A DNA stretch of 64,000 nt from Brevundimonas sp. UBA7664 (GTDB lineage Bacteria; Pseudomonadota; Alphaproteobacteria; Caulobacterales; Caulobacteraceae). Below are positions 43,269 through 52,069 of the stretch, in pieces. The notes under the pieces were generated by a model that worked only from the letters and a program-made list of their open reading frames with translations, was not told the DNA's origin and made no database searches. A program made the position numbers and the translations under genes. How positions within the stretch are numbered: the stretch's first letter is position 1; each line of letters starts with the position of its first letter. The stretch covers positions 18,144 through 82,143 of the forward strand of contig NZ_DLHQ01000016.1 of NCBI RefSeq assembly GCF_002483305.1, in the 5' to 3' direction.

Positions 43269-45327
43269 ACCGACCTTCACGATCGTATCGCATGAAGGCT
43301 GCGGCTCCTTCGGCCAGCTTCTTCTCCCACTCGTCGGCAGCGTCGATCGACGGAGCCCGGTTGCGCTCACGACGGAAGCGCACGGCGCGGGCGGCGTAGT
43401 CCTTGGCCTCCTCCGGCGAAAGCGTCGTGCGCTTGGCGGAGATGACGGACTGGACCTGTTTCAGGGTCGCCTCGTTCATCGACTTCGCCAGGACGGCATA
43501 GGCCGCTTCGAACGGATTGATCCGGTCAATCAGGTCGATATCGAGATCACGCACGTCCATCGCGAACCTGCGCACGCCATCGAGAAGCGCGGTATTCGCC
43601 TTGGCCTCGCCTTGGCTGCTGTCCACGCCGGAGGCGAGTTCCTTCGCCTTCTGCGTCAGGTTGAGGGCGGCGATCGCGTGCTGGCGGATGGCTTCCTGAT
43701 CCTCGGGTGTCATGTCGGGATACTTGTCCCGCACGATCTTGCCCATTCGGACCTGGGTAAGCTCCTCCGGCACGGTCTCCTCATCGAACATACCGCGCTC
43801 CAGCGCGGTCTTGTCCTGGACGAACGCCGTGATGACCTCGTTCAGGTCCTCGCGGCAGACTCGGGCAGCCTCTGGACTCTTGGGTTCGACGAGACCGCCG
43901 ATCTCGAAGTGAAGCTGACCGGTCGCTTCGTTCACCCCGACGTTGGTTTCTCCCGGCGTGTAGCCGCCAACGTAGTCGAAGTCCTTAATCGGTCCGTGAT
44001 CCTTCGGGGTGAAGTTGAAGCGTGGGGCGAGCACCTGCTCCATCAGCAGGCTGGCCGCGATGGCCTTCAAGGTGTCGTTGATCGCATCGACGACAGCGGC
44101 CTCCGTCGCGTCTGGTTCGGCGATCAGATTGGTGAAGGTCGCGCTATCCTTGCCGGGCGCATCGCGAGTGGCGCGACCGATGATCTGGATGATCTCGGTC
44201 AAGCTGGAGCGATAGCCGACGGTCAGGGCATGTTCGCACCAAATCCAGTCGAAGCCCTCCTTGGCCATGCCCAAGGCGATGATGATGTCCACATGGTCGC
44301 GGTCGTTCTTGTGCGCCGGGTCTTTCAGCGCCGTCACCACCTTGCTGCGCCGCGCCTGATCGCTGTCATCGACGAGATCGGCGATCTTGATGATCCTGCC
44401 ATCGGTCGCCTTCACCCGGTGGAAACCGGTTTCGGGATCAGCCCCTAGCCATTCGCCGAGGCAGTGCATGATGTGCTCCACCTCCTTGATCTTGTCCGCC
44501 GTGCTCTCCCGCGAGTTCACAGACGGGATGTGGACGATCGTCTTTCGCGCCGGGTCCAGCACGGCCTCGATCGCAGACAGATATCGGCCTGTGTAGAAAA
44601 AGTAGCCGATGTTCAGCGTCTTGAGGTGCTCGTAGCCGTTCAGTTGTTCGTAGTAGGTGTAAGTGACCGTCTCAAACTTCGCCTCGTCCTCCGGCATCAG
44701 GACGGGGTTGGCATCGCCCCGGAAATAGCTTCCCGTCATGGCGACGATGTGGGCCTTGTCGCGCTTCATGAAGTCCGCGAGTTGGCTGCCGAGGCGGTTA
44801 TCAGGGTTGGCCGACACGTGGTGGAATTCGTCCACGGCGATCAGCCGGTCGTCAAACGCTTCCACCCCAAGCTGATCGACGGCGAACCGGAACGTCGCGT
44901 GGGTGCAGACCAGCACTTTGTCATCGCTGGCGAGGAATTGGCCGACAGCGCGCACCTTCGAGGGATCGACGCGCTCCTCGTCCGGCCCCGGCGCGTTACA
45001 CAGGTTCCACTGCGGCTTCACCGTCCAATCGGACCAGAAGCCGAATTTCGACAGCGGCTCGTCGGCGAAACTTCCGCCGATCGACTTCTCTGGAACGACG
45101 ATAATCGCCTGTTTGAGGCCCTGGCTGTGCAGCTTGTCGAGCGCGATGAACATCAACGCGCGGGACTTCCCCGATGCGGGCGGCGACTTGATGAGGAGAT
45201 ACTGCTCGCCCCGCTTGGCGTAGGCGCGCTCCTGCATCGGGCGCATGCCCATCTCGTTCGCCTTGGCGGACGCTCCAGTGCGGGCCGTCGTGAAGCTGAC
45301 GGCGGGGATTGGTTTGGCCGTGGTCAA
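43261..45327 (-). CDS. Superfamily 2 DEAD/DEAH helicase, YeeB-like
   Basis: A 688-residue SF2 helicase/translocase. Walker A is SPPASGKS (48-55), motif II DEFH (166-169), motif III VAMTGSYFRGD, and motif VI QIIGRATRDAPGK. The N-terminal MRPMQERAYAKRGEQYLLIK is the Q-like region seen in restriction helicases of the type III/YeeB kind. The C-terminal 250 residues are helical and family-specific. It is the fourth gene of the operon and probably translocates along DNA for the associated nucleases. Confidence 0.88.
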   Translation of the reverse strand: MTTAKPIPAVSFTTARTGASAKANEMGMRPMQERAYAKRGEQYLLIKSPPASGKSRALMFIALDKLHSQGLKQAIIVVPEKSIGGSFADEPLSKFGFWSDWTVKPQWNLCNAPGPDEERVDPSKVRAVGQFLASDDKVLVCTHATFRFAVDQLGVEAFDDRLIAVDEFHHVSANPDNRLGSQLADFMKRDKAHIVAMTGSYFRGDANPVLMPEDEAKFETVTYTYYEQLNGYEHLKTLNIGYFFYTGRYLSAIEAVLDPARKTIVHIPSVNSRESTADKIKEVEHIMHCLGEWLGADPETGFHRVKATDGRIIKIADLVDDSDQARRSKVVTALKDPAHKNDRDHVDIIIALGMAKEGFDWIWCEHALTVGYRSSLTEIIQIIGRATRDAPGKDSATFTNLIAEPDATEAAVVDAINDTLKAIAASLLMEQVLAPRFNFTPKDHGPIKDFDYVGGYTPGETNVGVNEATGQLHFEIGGLVEPKSPEAARVCREDLNEVITAFVQDKTALERGMFDEETVPEELTQVRMGKIVRDKYPDMTPEDQEAIRQHAIAALNLTQKAKELASGVDSSQGEAKANTALLDGVRRFAMDVRDLDIDLIDRINPFEAAYAVLAKSMNEATLKQVQSVISAKRTTLSPEEAKDYAARAVRFRRERNRAPSIDAADEWEKKLAEGAAAFMRYDREGRYG

Positions 45328-45355
45328 GACGTTCTATCCAGTTTCATGTCGTAAC

Positions 45356-45763
45356 TCACAGCCTGTATGCAGCGAGAAATGATAGCCCCCAAACCGGCGG
45401 CTGCGGCCAATGCCGTTGGCCGTGGTCGCGCCATCGCTCGCTATCTTCGTTTAACGCTCCGCTCGCCAGCACCGTGTCGAGCAGTTCGTCATGTGGATAG
45501 ACGAAGCAATCGTCTCCGCGAAGGAAGGCGATGTGGATGTTCTTCCCCACATACTTCTTGTCCAGGCACAACCTCCCCTTCAACTGCACCTTCAAAAACG
45601 TCTGGCCATCGATGTGACAAGCGATGAAGTCTGCGCCCTGCCAATCATCGGTCAGGCGGAGGCAGTTGAACCCGTAGTCGGCCATTCGCGCCGCCACCTT
45701 GTGGAAGTTGTAGTTTTCCTGCTGCCGCGAGTTGAGTTGGCTGTAGGGGACAGGAGCGAACAT
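45356..45763 (-). CDS. Small PD-(D/E)XK-like nuclease
   Basis: A 135-residue protein with a compact restriction-like core: Asp45 in DDWQGADFIACHIDG and Gln60-x-Lys62 in TFLKVQLKGR, a pattern in which Gln replaces the usual Glu. The start LNSRQQENYNFHKVAARMAD is also distinctive. The ATG shares one base with the stop of the upstream gene (TGATG), so the two are translationally coupled. It is not part of the B. subtilis yeeABC set as I know it, so it may be the extra effector or a specificity factor here. Confidence 0.65.
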   Translation of the reverse strand: MFAPVPYSQLNSRQQENYNFHKVAARMADYGFNCLRLTDDWQGADFIACHIDGQTFLKVQLKGRLCLDKKYVGKNIHIAFLRGDDCFVYPHDELLDTVLASGALNEDSERWRDHGQRHWPQPPVWGLSFLAAYRL

Positions 45764-46530
45764 CAGGTCCTTCCCTCGCCCTCTTTGCGGAGCGCCCTAT
45801 CCAGCCACTTGGGGACAGCGCGCACCTGCGAGAAGAATGTGTTTTCCGGAAGCTGTCGCCAGAAGGCGGTAATCGCCTCGGCAAATGATGCGAGGCTTTC
45901 GTCGCTGACGCTAAGTGACGTGTGGTCCAGGGCCGAGACAAAAAAGGCAGGTCGATCCAGACCTTCAACGAGGTCGGGGGCCAACTCCTTCAGGGTGTCG
46001 AAGGACGGTCCGTTGCCATGCTTGTAAACGTTGGCGACCAGTTGGCAGCGTTGTAGCTGAGGGAAGAAATCCGAGGCCCTGACAGGCCACGAGCAGTTTT
46101 CAAACAGATCGAAAAGGTCATCGATCCGAACCGACCATACAGCCGCATGGGCGTGCCTTCCGAGCCCATGGTGACCCAATTCTCGGCCAAGCCAGTCTCG
46201 AACTTGCTTCTCCCACTCGTGGAACATACCCGCGATGATGCTGAGGCGCGTGCTGTCGCGAAGACCTACAAGGCTTAGATAGAAGCTGATGTTCTCGTCG
46301 TAGGCGGCCTCGTAATGATCGCCGGGATCATCCCGATCCGGATTAAAATACTTGGCTCGTTCGGCCAGCCACGCATTTGCATGCTGTTCGGCATCGGCCT
46401 TCATCGCAGCGTCGTCGAACTGATCGAGCAGCCGTCGTTTGGCTTCCGCGACATAGAACTCGTGGTTGGCTATCAGATGTCCGCGCGTCGGACCCCACAT
46501 TTGCAGGAACACCCGATCAGGCTCGCTCAC
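45763..46530 (-). CDS. Hypothetical helical protein of the methylase-helicase operon
   Basis: A 255-residue protein with no recognised domain. It is mostly helical, with DRDDPGDHYEAAYDENISFY, MFHEWEKQVRDWLGRELGHH and a CQLVANVYKHGNGPSFDTLK segment; the N-x-x-K-H-G pattern recurs in uncharacterised helical proteins of defence loci. Its ATG overlaps the methylase stop by four bases and its own stop overlaps the next ATG by one, so it is translated in step with both neighbours and is likely a subunit of the same complex. Confidence 0.6.
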   Translation of the reverse strand: MSEPDRVFLQMWGPTRGHLIANHEFYVAEAKRRLLDQFDDAAMKADAEQHANAWLAERAKYFNPDRDDPGDHYEAAYDENISFYLSLVGLRDSTRLSIIAGMFHEWEKQVRDWLGRELGHHGLGRHAHAAVWSVRIDDLFDLFENCSWPVRASDFFPQLQRCQLVANVYKHGNGPSFDTLKELAPDLVEGLDRPAFFVSALDHTSLSVSDESLASFAEAITAFWRQLPENTFFSQVRAVPKWLDRALRKEGEGRT

Positions 46531-49271
46531 GCCGCCGCCTTCTTTGTGGTCATCTTGGTGTAGAGTTCGAACAGCTTTTCTAGCCGTTCGGTGTCGTTTC
46601 GAAAGCGCCGCCCGATGTAGATGCGTTCGAGCGCCTCGTCATTGGCTTCGTGGGCGCGGGAAAGGTCGTCCGGCATTTTCTCCGGATCATAGAGTTCGGC
46701 GATGGTAGCTGGGAAATGGGCCTCTCGCGCGAGCAGGATTTCTTCCCCGCACCGTTTCAAGTCCGCCACATTCTGCGCTGTCAGCTTAGGCACGGGAAAT
46801 GTGTTCCACCCGATCGAGTTCGAGTAACGCAGGCGCGTCTCAAGCTTTCCGCAAACAGTGGAAATCCACACTAGGTGGAGTTTCGACGAAAGTAGTGCCA
46901 GTTCAAGCGGGCCACCCCCCACAATCTGCATGTGAGGCGCAATAACCAGTTCCTCGGGCGCGAGGAGACCGGCCGTAATGTAGGGGCGACGCTCCGACAG
47001 TATCTGCGGCACAAACACTTTTTGAATTGAAGTGTGCCTGCGCTCGGCGAACAAGTGCGGAACGCTTGCGAGCTTTCGTGTCGCCTCACGCGGACTCTTC
47101 TCTCGATATAACTTCACTTTTTCGGCCACGGGCGCAAGAACTTCGCGTTCCGCGTCGGAGAGAAGTCGCTCCGACTCCACATAAATCATCGGTCGGATAA
47201 GCCCCTTGATGAACTCATTTCCGCCAACCGCGATTTTGACCAGACCGTTCGCCTCTTTGGCTTGAGGAGTCAGGCGGAGGTATTCGCCAAAGGATATGGC
47301 GAACTCATTGTCATCGTTCGACATGCTCCCGTAGCTCATCGGGGAGATCATCGATATGGGCGCGCTGGATTTCACGACCACGGTGTCAGGGCCGGGCACG
47401 AGATATGGGGATATACTATCGACGACTCGCACGCTCGTATCGAAATAAACTCGGCGGACATGGGCCGCGCCGACAGGCGCAAGGCCGACTATGCAGCATG
47501 CAACCCCAGCATTATTTGCCGCTTGGTTCGACCACTTGAAAGTGTCGTGGCACCACTCAACTACGACTGCATGGCGCTTAAATATCGCGCTTGCAATCTC
47601 AGCCTGCTCGCCTTGGAACAGGCTTGTTGTTGTAACAAGCGCGGCCCTAGCGTCAGGAACGGTCGCCAAATATGCACAACACTTCTTAATCCAACCGCCC
47701 ACGTAATCGAGGTTGCCAAACTTCAAGCCCTCAGAGGCAAATATCGCCTCCAGGTCCATCTTTTGACCTTTGTCCTGATACTTTGTCCCAATGTAGGGGG
47801 GGTTGCCGCAAAGGTATGTTTCGCCCCCTTCGTTTTCGAAGTCGATTTCGGCCTGATCGAGAGGCGTTTGAAACAGGTCATCGGATGTGACCTTCACGCC
47901 CGTGCCCGTGCTGGGGCAGATGCTCAGCCAGTCCAGACGCAGGGCGTTGCCACAGGTGATCCAGTTCTCAGACCCGAGCGGCAGAAAATCGGCGACCGCT
48001 TCCTTCTGGCCCCGACAGAGCACGTCACACTGATACTCGGCGATGATGAGCGCGAGCCGCGCGATTTCTGCGGGAAAGTCGCGAAGCTCGATGCCCCGAA
48101 AGTTTGTCAACGGAAGGTCGGATCGACGGTCGGGCTCGCCCCGACGCTTGTTGATCTCGGCCTCGATCCCCCGCATCTCCTTGTAGGCTATCACCAGGAA
48201 GTTGCCTGAGCCGCAGGCAGGATCGAACACCCTGATCCGGGCCATCCGGTTGCGAAGGTTCAGGAGCTTGCGGCCGTTGGCCCCAGCCTCCTCAAGCTGC
48301 TGCCGCAGGTTATCCAGGAACAGCGGGTTCAAGACCTTCAGGATGTTCGGCACGCTGGTGTAGTGCATCCCCAGCGAGCCGCGCTCATCGTCGTCGGTGA
48401 CCGCCTGGATCATTGAACCGAAGATGTCCGGGTTGATCTTGCGCCAGTTCAGGCTGCCGATGTGCAGCAGGTAGGACCGAGCGACCTTGCTGAACCTGGG
48501 CGCGTCGGTGCCGCCGCTGAAAAGCTGGCCGTTCACATAGGGAAACTTGACCGCATAGCGGGGAAGGTCCGCTGAATTCCGGTCCTCGGGCTTGGTGTCC
48601 ATCGCACGGAAAATCTCGCCGATCACCGTGTGGGTGTTGGCGGCATCGCCCGCCGACATCTGCTCAACCGTTGTCGTGAACAGGCCCTCGGTCAGGAAGA
48701 TGTCGGTGTCCTCGGCAAAGAAGCAGAAGATCAGTCGCGCCATGAAATGGTTCATGTCGTGCTGGCGGTCGGCGTTGGCCCAGTCGGGGTTCTCTTTGAG
48801 GAGTTGGATGTAGAGCCGGTTCAGGCGGCCCGTCGCCTTGATGTCGAAAGAACTGTCGCGAATTTCCCGAACCGTCGTGATCCCGGCCAGCGGCAGGAAG
48901 AACCCGAAATGATCCGGAAACTCGCCGTAGGTGCACGCCACCGTGCCGCCGCCGTTCAGGTCCTCGGCCTGGAATGCTTCCCCGTCGGTCGCCAGGATGA
49001 ACTTGGCCTTGGCCAAGGTGGTCTTGGGGCTTTCACGCAGCGCCTTCAGCGTTGCGTCAACCTCGCCGATAGCGCAGGTGGCGATGTGGATGTTGCTCCG
49101 CTGAAGCACGCCGTTGGGGATGTCGGACTGATTGGTCGAACCCGAACGCAGCCGCTTGATCGTGGTCTCGGGGTTGTCGAAGGCCCTGAGGAACTGGAAC
49201 GGGAACTCGGCCCGATCAAACGGCTCAAGCGCTAGGTTGGAAACGGCTTCTTCGATCTCAACGGGATTCAT
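46527..49271 (-). CDS. DNA N6-adenine methyltransferase, YeeA/MmeI-like
   Basis: A 914-residue DNA methylase, first gene of a five-gene operon. SAM motif I is FDPACGSGNF (349-358) and catalytic motif IV NPPYIG (490-495), the gamma-class order used for N6-adenine. The N-terminal 200 residues (FILATDGEAFQAEDL and onward) are conserved in YeeA-type proteins, and the C-terminal 300 should be the target-recognition region. No full nuclease motif is seen in this protein, unlike MmeI, so cleavage would have to come from partners. AAGGTG precedes the ATG. The recognition site is unknown. Confidence 0.88.
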   Translation of the reverse strand: MNPVEIEEAVSNLALEPFDRAEFPFQFLRAFDNPETTIKRLRSGSTNQSDIPNGVLQRSNIHIATCAIGEVDATLKALRESPKTTLAKAKFILATDGEAFQAEDLNGGGTVACTYGEFPDHFGFFLPLAGITTVREIRDSSFDIKATGRLNRLYIQLLKENPDWANADRQHDMNHFMARLIFCFFAEDTDIFLTEGLFTTTVEQMSAGDAANTHTVIGEIFRAMDTKPEDRNSADLPRYAVKFPYVNGQLFSGGTDAPRFSKVARSYLLHIGSLNWRKINPDIFGSMIQAVTDDDERGSLGMHYTSVPNILKVLNPLFLDNLRQQLEEAGANGRKLLNLRNRMARIRVFDPACGSGNFLVIAYKEMRGIEAEINKRRGEPDRRSDLPLTNFRGIELRDFPAEIARLALIIAEYQCDVLCRGQKEAVADFLPLGSENWITCGNALRLDWLSICPSTGTGVKVTSDDLFQTPLDQAEIDFENEGGETYLCGNPPYIGTKYQDKGQKMDLEAIFASEGLKFGNLDYVGGWIKKCCAYLATVPDARAALVTTTSLFQGEQAEIASAIFKRHAVVVEWCHDTFKWSNQAANNAGVACCIVGLAPVGAAHVRRVYFDTSVRVVDSISPYLVPGPDTVVVKSSAPISMISPMSYGSMSNDDNEFAISFGEYLRLTPQAKEANGLVKIAVGGNEFIKGLIRPMIYVESERLLSDAEREVLAPVAEKVKLYREKSPREATRKLASVPHLFAERRHTSIQKVFVPQILSERRPYITAGLLAPEELVIAPHMQIVGGGPLELALLSSKLHLVWISTVCGKLETRLRYSNSIGWNTFPVPKLTAQNVADLKRCGEEILLAREAHFPATIAELYDPEKMPDDLSRAHEANDEALERIYIGRRFRNDTERLEKLFELYTKMTTKKAAA

Positions 49272-49300
49272 TCCGACACCTTAGGGGGAGCCGCTTTAGT

Positions 49301-49319
49301 CGCCAACGCAGAGTTGGCG
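49301..49319. promoter_or_regulatory. Inverted repeat in the divergent promoter region
   Basis: CGCCAAC-GCAGA-GTTGGCG, a perfect 7-base inverted repeat, lies in the 64-base gap between the divergent methylase operon and the GIY-YIG gene. It could be an operator for an island regulator or a leader hairpin. No -10/-35 pair can be assigned with confidence. Confidence 0.35.
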
Positions 49320-49335
49320 CGCTACCAATGTCTTC

Positions 49336-50154
49336 ATGCTGAGCTTCCGACCGCTACTGGAATCCGCCGGGTTCGATCCGAAGGCCGTGAACCTGCTTCG
49401 TCACTGTCCGGGCGGCATCGTTGACCCCTTCGGCTCCTGGAGGGCCGATCGCTCGGCATTCGAGGCTTATCAATCGATCCAGGCTCGGAAGGATCGCAGC
49501 TATTTCAGTCGTCCGTATTGGGCGGCCTTCGCGCCGACGCGGCAGGGTCGAACGATCTTCATCGGGATTTACGAAGTCCGATTGATCGGGCCGGTGGCCG
49601 GAGGCGAGATCGATGCTCTGACGGGCGAAATCCTGAACGCCGACGTGGCCGATCGCTACGACTGCCAAATCCGCCCCGAGCTTACCGAATACGTAGGGCG
49701 GCTCGTCGTCGATTGGGGTGCGGGCACGCGCGCCTGGGGCCAGAAGGGAACGACCGACAAGCCGATCATCGAACTGCTTCGGAGCGTCGAGGAACCGGCC
49801 TTCCCCGGCTACCTCGAACTCATCGAACCGCTGTCGGTAGTCCCAACCCTTCCGGACCGCTGGGTCGACTTCCTGCGTGAAGGGCGCGGCATCTACTTGC
49901 TGACCTGCCCCCGCACGAAGGAGCAGTATGTCGGGAAGGCCGATGGTGCGGACGGGTTTTGGGGGCGTTGGATGGCTTACGCCATCACGGGCGACGGCGG
50001 GAACGTGCGCCTGCGTAGCCGGGAACCCAGCGACTACCAGGTCTCCATCCTGGAAGTCGCTGGGTCCGCCGCGAGCCCCGACGACATTCTGCGCATGGAA
50101 GTTCTCTGGAAGAGCAAGCTGCAAACGCGTGAGATGGGGCTCAACGGCAACTGA
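49336..50154 (+). CDS. GIY-YIG nuclease domain protein
   Basis: A 272-residue protein with a C-terminal GIY-YIG nuclease: GRGIYLLTCPRTKEQYVGKA (GIY and YVG), FWGRWMAYAITGDGGN (conserved Arg/Trp/Tyr) and the metal-binding Glu in ILRMEVLWKSKLQTREMGLN. The N-terminal 180 residues form an unknown domain (FRPLLESAGFDPKAVNLLRH at the start). The layout resembles standalone GIY-YIG restriction-like proteins found alone in many bacterial genomes. It is divergent from the methylase operon and could be an additional cutter for the same modification. Confidence 0.75.
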   Translation: MLSFRPLLESAGFDPKAVNLLRHCPGGIVDPFGSWRADRSAFEAYQSIQARKDRSYFSRPYWAAFAPTRQGRTIFIGIYEVRLIGPVAGGEIDALTGEILNADVADRYDCQIRPELTEYVGRLVVDWGAGTRAWGQKGTTDKPIIELLRSVEEPAFPGYLELIEPLSVVPTLPDRWVDFLREGRGIYLLTCPRTKEQYVGKADGADGFWGRWMAYAITGDGGNVRLRSREPSDYQVSILEVAGSAASPDDILRMEVLWKSKLQTREMGLNGN

Positions 50155-50182
50155 CGCGATATCGGTCCGGGGAGTGGTAGAA

Positions 50183-51694
50183 TTAGCTACCCAGCGGATA
50201 CATCAACTCATCGACGCGACATGCCGCCCGCCTCAGGTGGCTCATCGCGGGCTGGCCGGAAAGAAGGGTCCGACATCTTTCCAGCAGGCCCAATAGAACT
50301 GGTCCACTCAACGCTTCCAGGTCGTCCAGACCGCATACTGCCTGGGCAACCTGCGATGCGCTCTTCACGTCTGTGGGTTCGACCACCTCTCCCAACTTGA
50401 GTTTGGCCTCGATGGTTTTCGGACTTCCGGGGAAGTTGTTGTGGGCAGCAGTCGGGTTTTGAAGCTTGGCGACCAGTGCTTGCTTGCGGGACGACGTTCC
50501 GTCGGCCTCCTTAACAGCCGCGATCGCACCCGCAAGATCAAGGCCGCCCCGGTGCGCGAAGTAGCGTAGAGGGAGCCAACTCGCATGTCCCGCTCCCGCC
50601 GCGTAGCGGATGTATTCGCGAGGTTGACTGATCGTTTCTTGCTTCAAGAAATTCTTGAGCAGGGTGTCGTCCGTGATCGCCCCGCGACTGGAGATGTCGC
50701 CGGGATCGCTGGCCGCTACTACTTGACCGACGAGCCTCAGCGCAGGCGCTCCATCTACCTCGTCGAAGCTGCCTTCACGAATGAAGTTGATTTGCTCGAT
50801 CAGCTTCGGGTCGATCGTGATCGTCGTGCGGCCATCCAGAAGCTCCCCCGTGGCGAGGTCGGCTAGCAGTGCCCGCTGCGGGCCGAGTTCGAGCAGTCTT
50901 TCGACCTGGGGAAGGATGTCGCGCCGGGCCTGCGTGTCCCGATCGTCCAGGAGTGCACGGAGGTCGCCATAGCTGATGCGTCGCGACTGACCCGGATACC
51001 GGTAGAAAATATCGCCTTCGCGGATGTTCTTCCCGTCACCGTTGGTGGCGATGACTGGGCGACCGGGGTGTCGCTCGACGTGGAAAACACCAACCCGCTT
51101 TCCGCCGACCTCGATAGTGGTCCGGCTAACGCGTGGTGTTGGTTCGAGGAGCGACTTCAGCTTGTTGGTGATGTCGGCCGCATCGACGTTCTCAAACTCG
51201 CAGCCCGCCATTCCGATCACGATATCGGAGAGGTCTTCACCGGCTGGACCTTTAGCACCCTTATCGGCTACCCCGATGAAGATGTAGCCGCCCCGATTGT
51301 TGGCTAGGGCGGCGGCGGCTTTGACCCAATGGTGCGCGTGCGTAAGCCCGAAGTTCGCCTTGCATTCACGGTCGTCGGACTCCCCGTCCTTCAGGCGCCA
51401 GCTTCCGTTCGGCAGGCTTTCGAACATCGCGTTGATGACTGAGCCGTCTAGTGGTGAGGCGGGGTGGGACCCGGCCCTCTTGGTTAGAAAGCGGTTGAGT
51501 TCAGCTTCTGTGGCCGCCTCGATGCTGGCTGAATTGCTGTAGGTGCCGTCCCGGATGGTGGTGATGCGGCCCGAGTTCACCGGGCGGTCGGGCCGATTGA
51601 AGTGGAACTGGATTGCGCTGTTCTTCATGCCCTGTGCGAGCATGGCCTTAATCAGCGCGATCTCTTCGTCGGTGATCGAGCGTTTCACCATCAT
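50183..51694 (-). CDS. Schlafen AlbA_2 domain protein
   Basis: A 503-residue protein. The N-terminal 60 residues look like a DNA-binding helical domain (ITDEEIALIKAMLAQGMKNS ... GRITTIRDGTYSN). Residues about 100-240 are an AlbA_2/Schlafen-type domain: GESDDRECKANFG (Glu105, Glu110, Lys112) and ALANNRGGYIFIGVAD. The rest is family-specific. Bacterial AlbA_2 proteins occur with toxin-like or regulatory roles and in antiphage loci; some Schlafen domains cut tRNA. The gene starts 13 bases after the XRE gene, so the two form an operon. Confidence 0.8.
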   Translation of the reverse strand: MMVKRSITDEEIALIKAMLAQGMKNSAIQFHFNRPDRPVNSGRITTIRDGTYSNSASIEAATEAELNRFLTKRAGSHPASPLDGSVINAMFESLPNGSWRLKDGESDDRECKANFGLTHAHHWVKAAAALANNRGGYIFIGVADKGAKGPAGEDLSDIVIGMAGCEFENVDAADITNKLKSLLEPTPRVSRTTIEVGGKRVGVFHVERHPGRPVIATNGDGKNIREGDIFYRYPGQSRRISYGDLRALLDDRDTQARRDILPQVERLLELGPQRALLADLATGELLDGRTTITIDPKLIEQINFIREGSFDEVDGAPALRLVGQVVAASDPGDISSRGAITDDTLLKNFLKQETISQPREYIRYAAGAGHASWLPLRYFAHRGGLDLAGAIAAVKEADGTSSRKQALVAKLQNPTAAHNNFPGSPKTIEAKLKLGEVVEPTDVKSASQVAQAVCGLDDLEALSGPVLLGLLERCRTLLSGQPAMSHLRRAACRVDELMYPLGS

Positions 51695-51707
51695 CTGCCC
51701 CGATCGC

Positions 51708-51965
51708 TCAAATATCGAATTTCTTCGGAAGCCGCTTCAGCACGTCGCGAAATAGCTTCTCCGGGTCAGCCCCCATCGCCCGCGTCAGGGCCACGAACTC
51801 CAGGACATCGATCCGCCGTTGGCCACGTTCGATGATCGAAATGAATGTCTGATCCTTACCGATCCGAGCCGCCACCTCACCCTGTGTGAGGCCCGACCGC
51901 TTCCTTGCCTCCATCACCACGGCGACGAGATGATGGTGGTCTCCCCCGAAAACCGTCTTCGGCAT
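51708..51965 (-). CDS. XRE-family helix-turn-helix regulator
   Basis: An 85-residue Cro/C1-type repressor: VVMEARKRSGLTQGEVAARI then GKDQTFISIIERGQRRIDVL, with a short C-terminal dimerisation part. The ATG at 51965 (MPKTVFGG) is preferred because upstream codons cover a perfect inverted repeat. It is the first gene of a pair with the Schlafen AlbA_2 protein and divergent from a lipoprotein gene; inverted repeats just upstream suggest it represses its own operon. Confidence 0.9.
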   Translation of the reverse strand: MPKTVFGGDHHHLVAVVMEARKRSGLTQGEVAARIGKDQTFISIIERGQRRIDVLEFVALTRAMGADPEKLFRDVLKRLPKKFDI

Positions 51966-51975
51966 TTGGCGGCCC

Positions 51976-52020
51976 GCCAGTTGGAACTGGCAGACCACCT
52001 ATATGGAAAAATCACATAGG
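51976..52020. promoter_or_regulatory. Candidate operators upstream of the XRE gene
   Basis: Two inverted repeats lie here: GCCAGTT-GG-AACTGGC (perfect, 51976-51991) and CCTATATG-N7-CACATAGG (7 of 8 pairs, 51998-52020). A shorter one, ATGGA-N5-TCCAT, follows near 52041-52055. They occupy the divergent promoter region of the XRE and lipoprotein genes, the normal place for XRE self-control. Confidence 0.5.
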
Positions 52021-52069
52021 CAGTTTTTCCCTTTCGCCTTATGGAATATCTCCATGTCGGAGGGTGACG

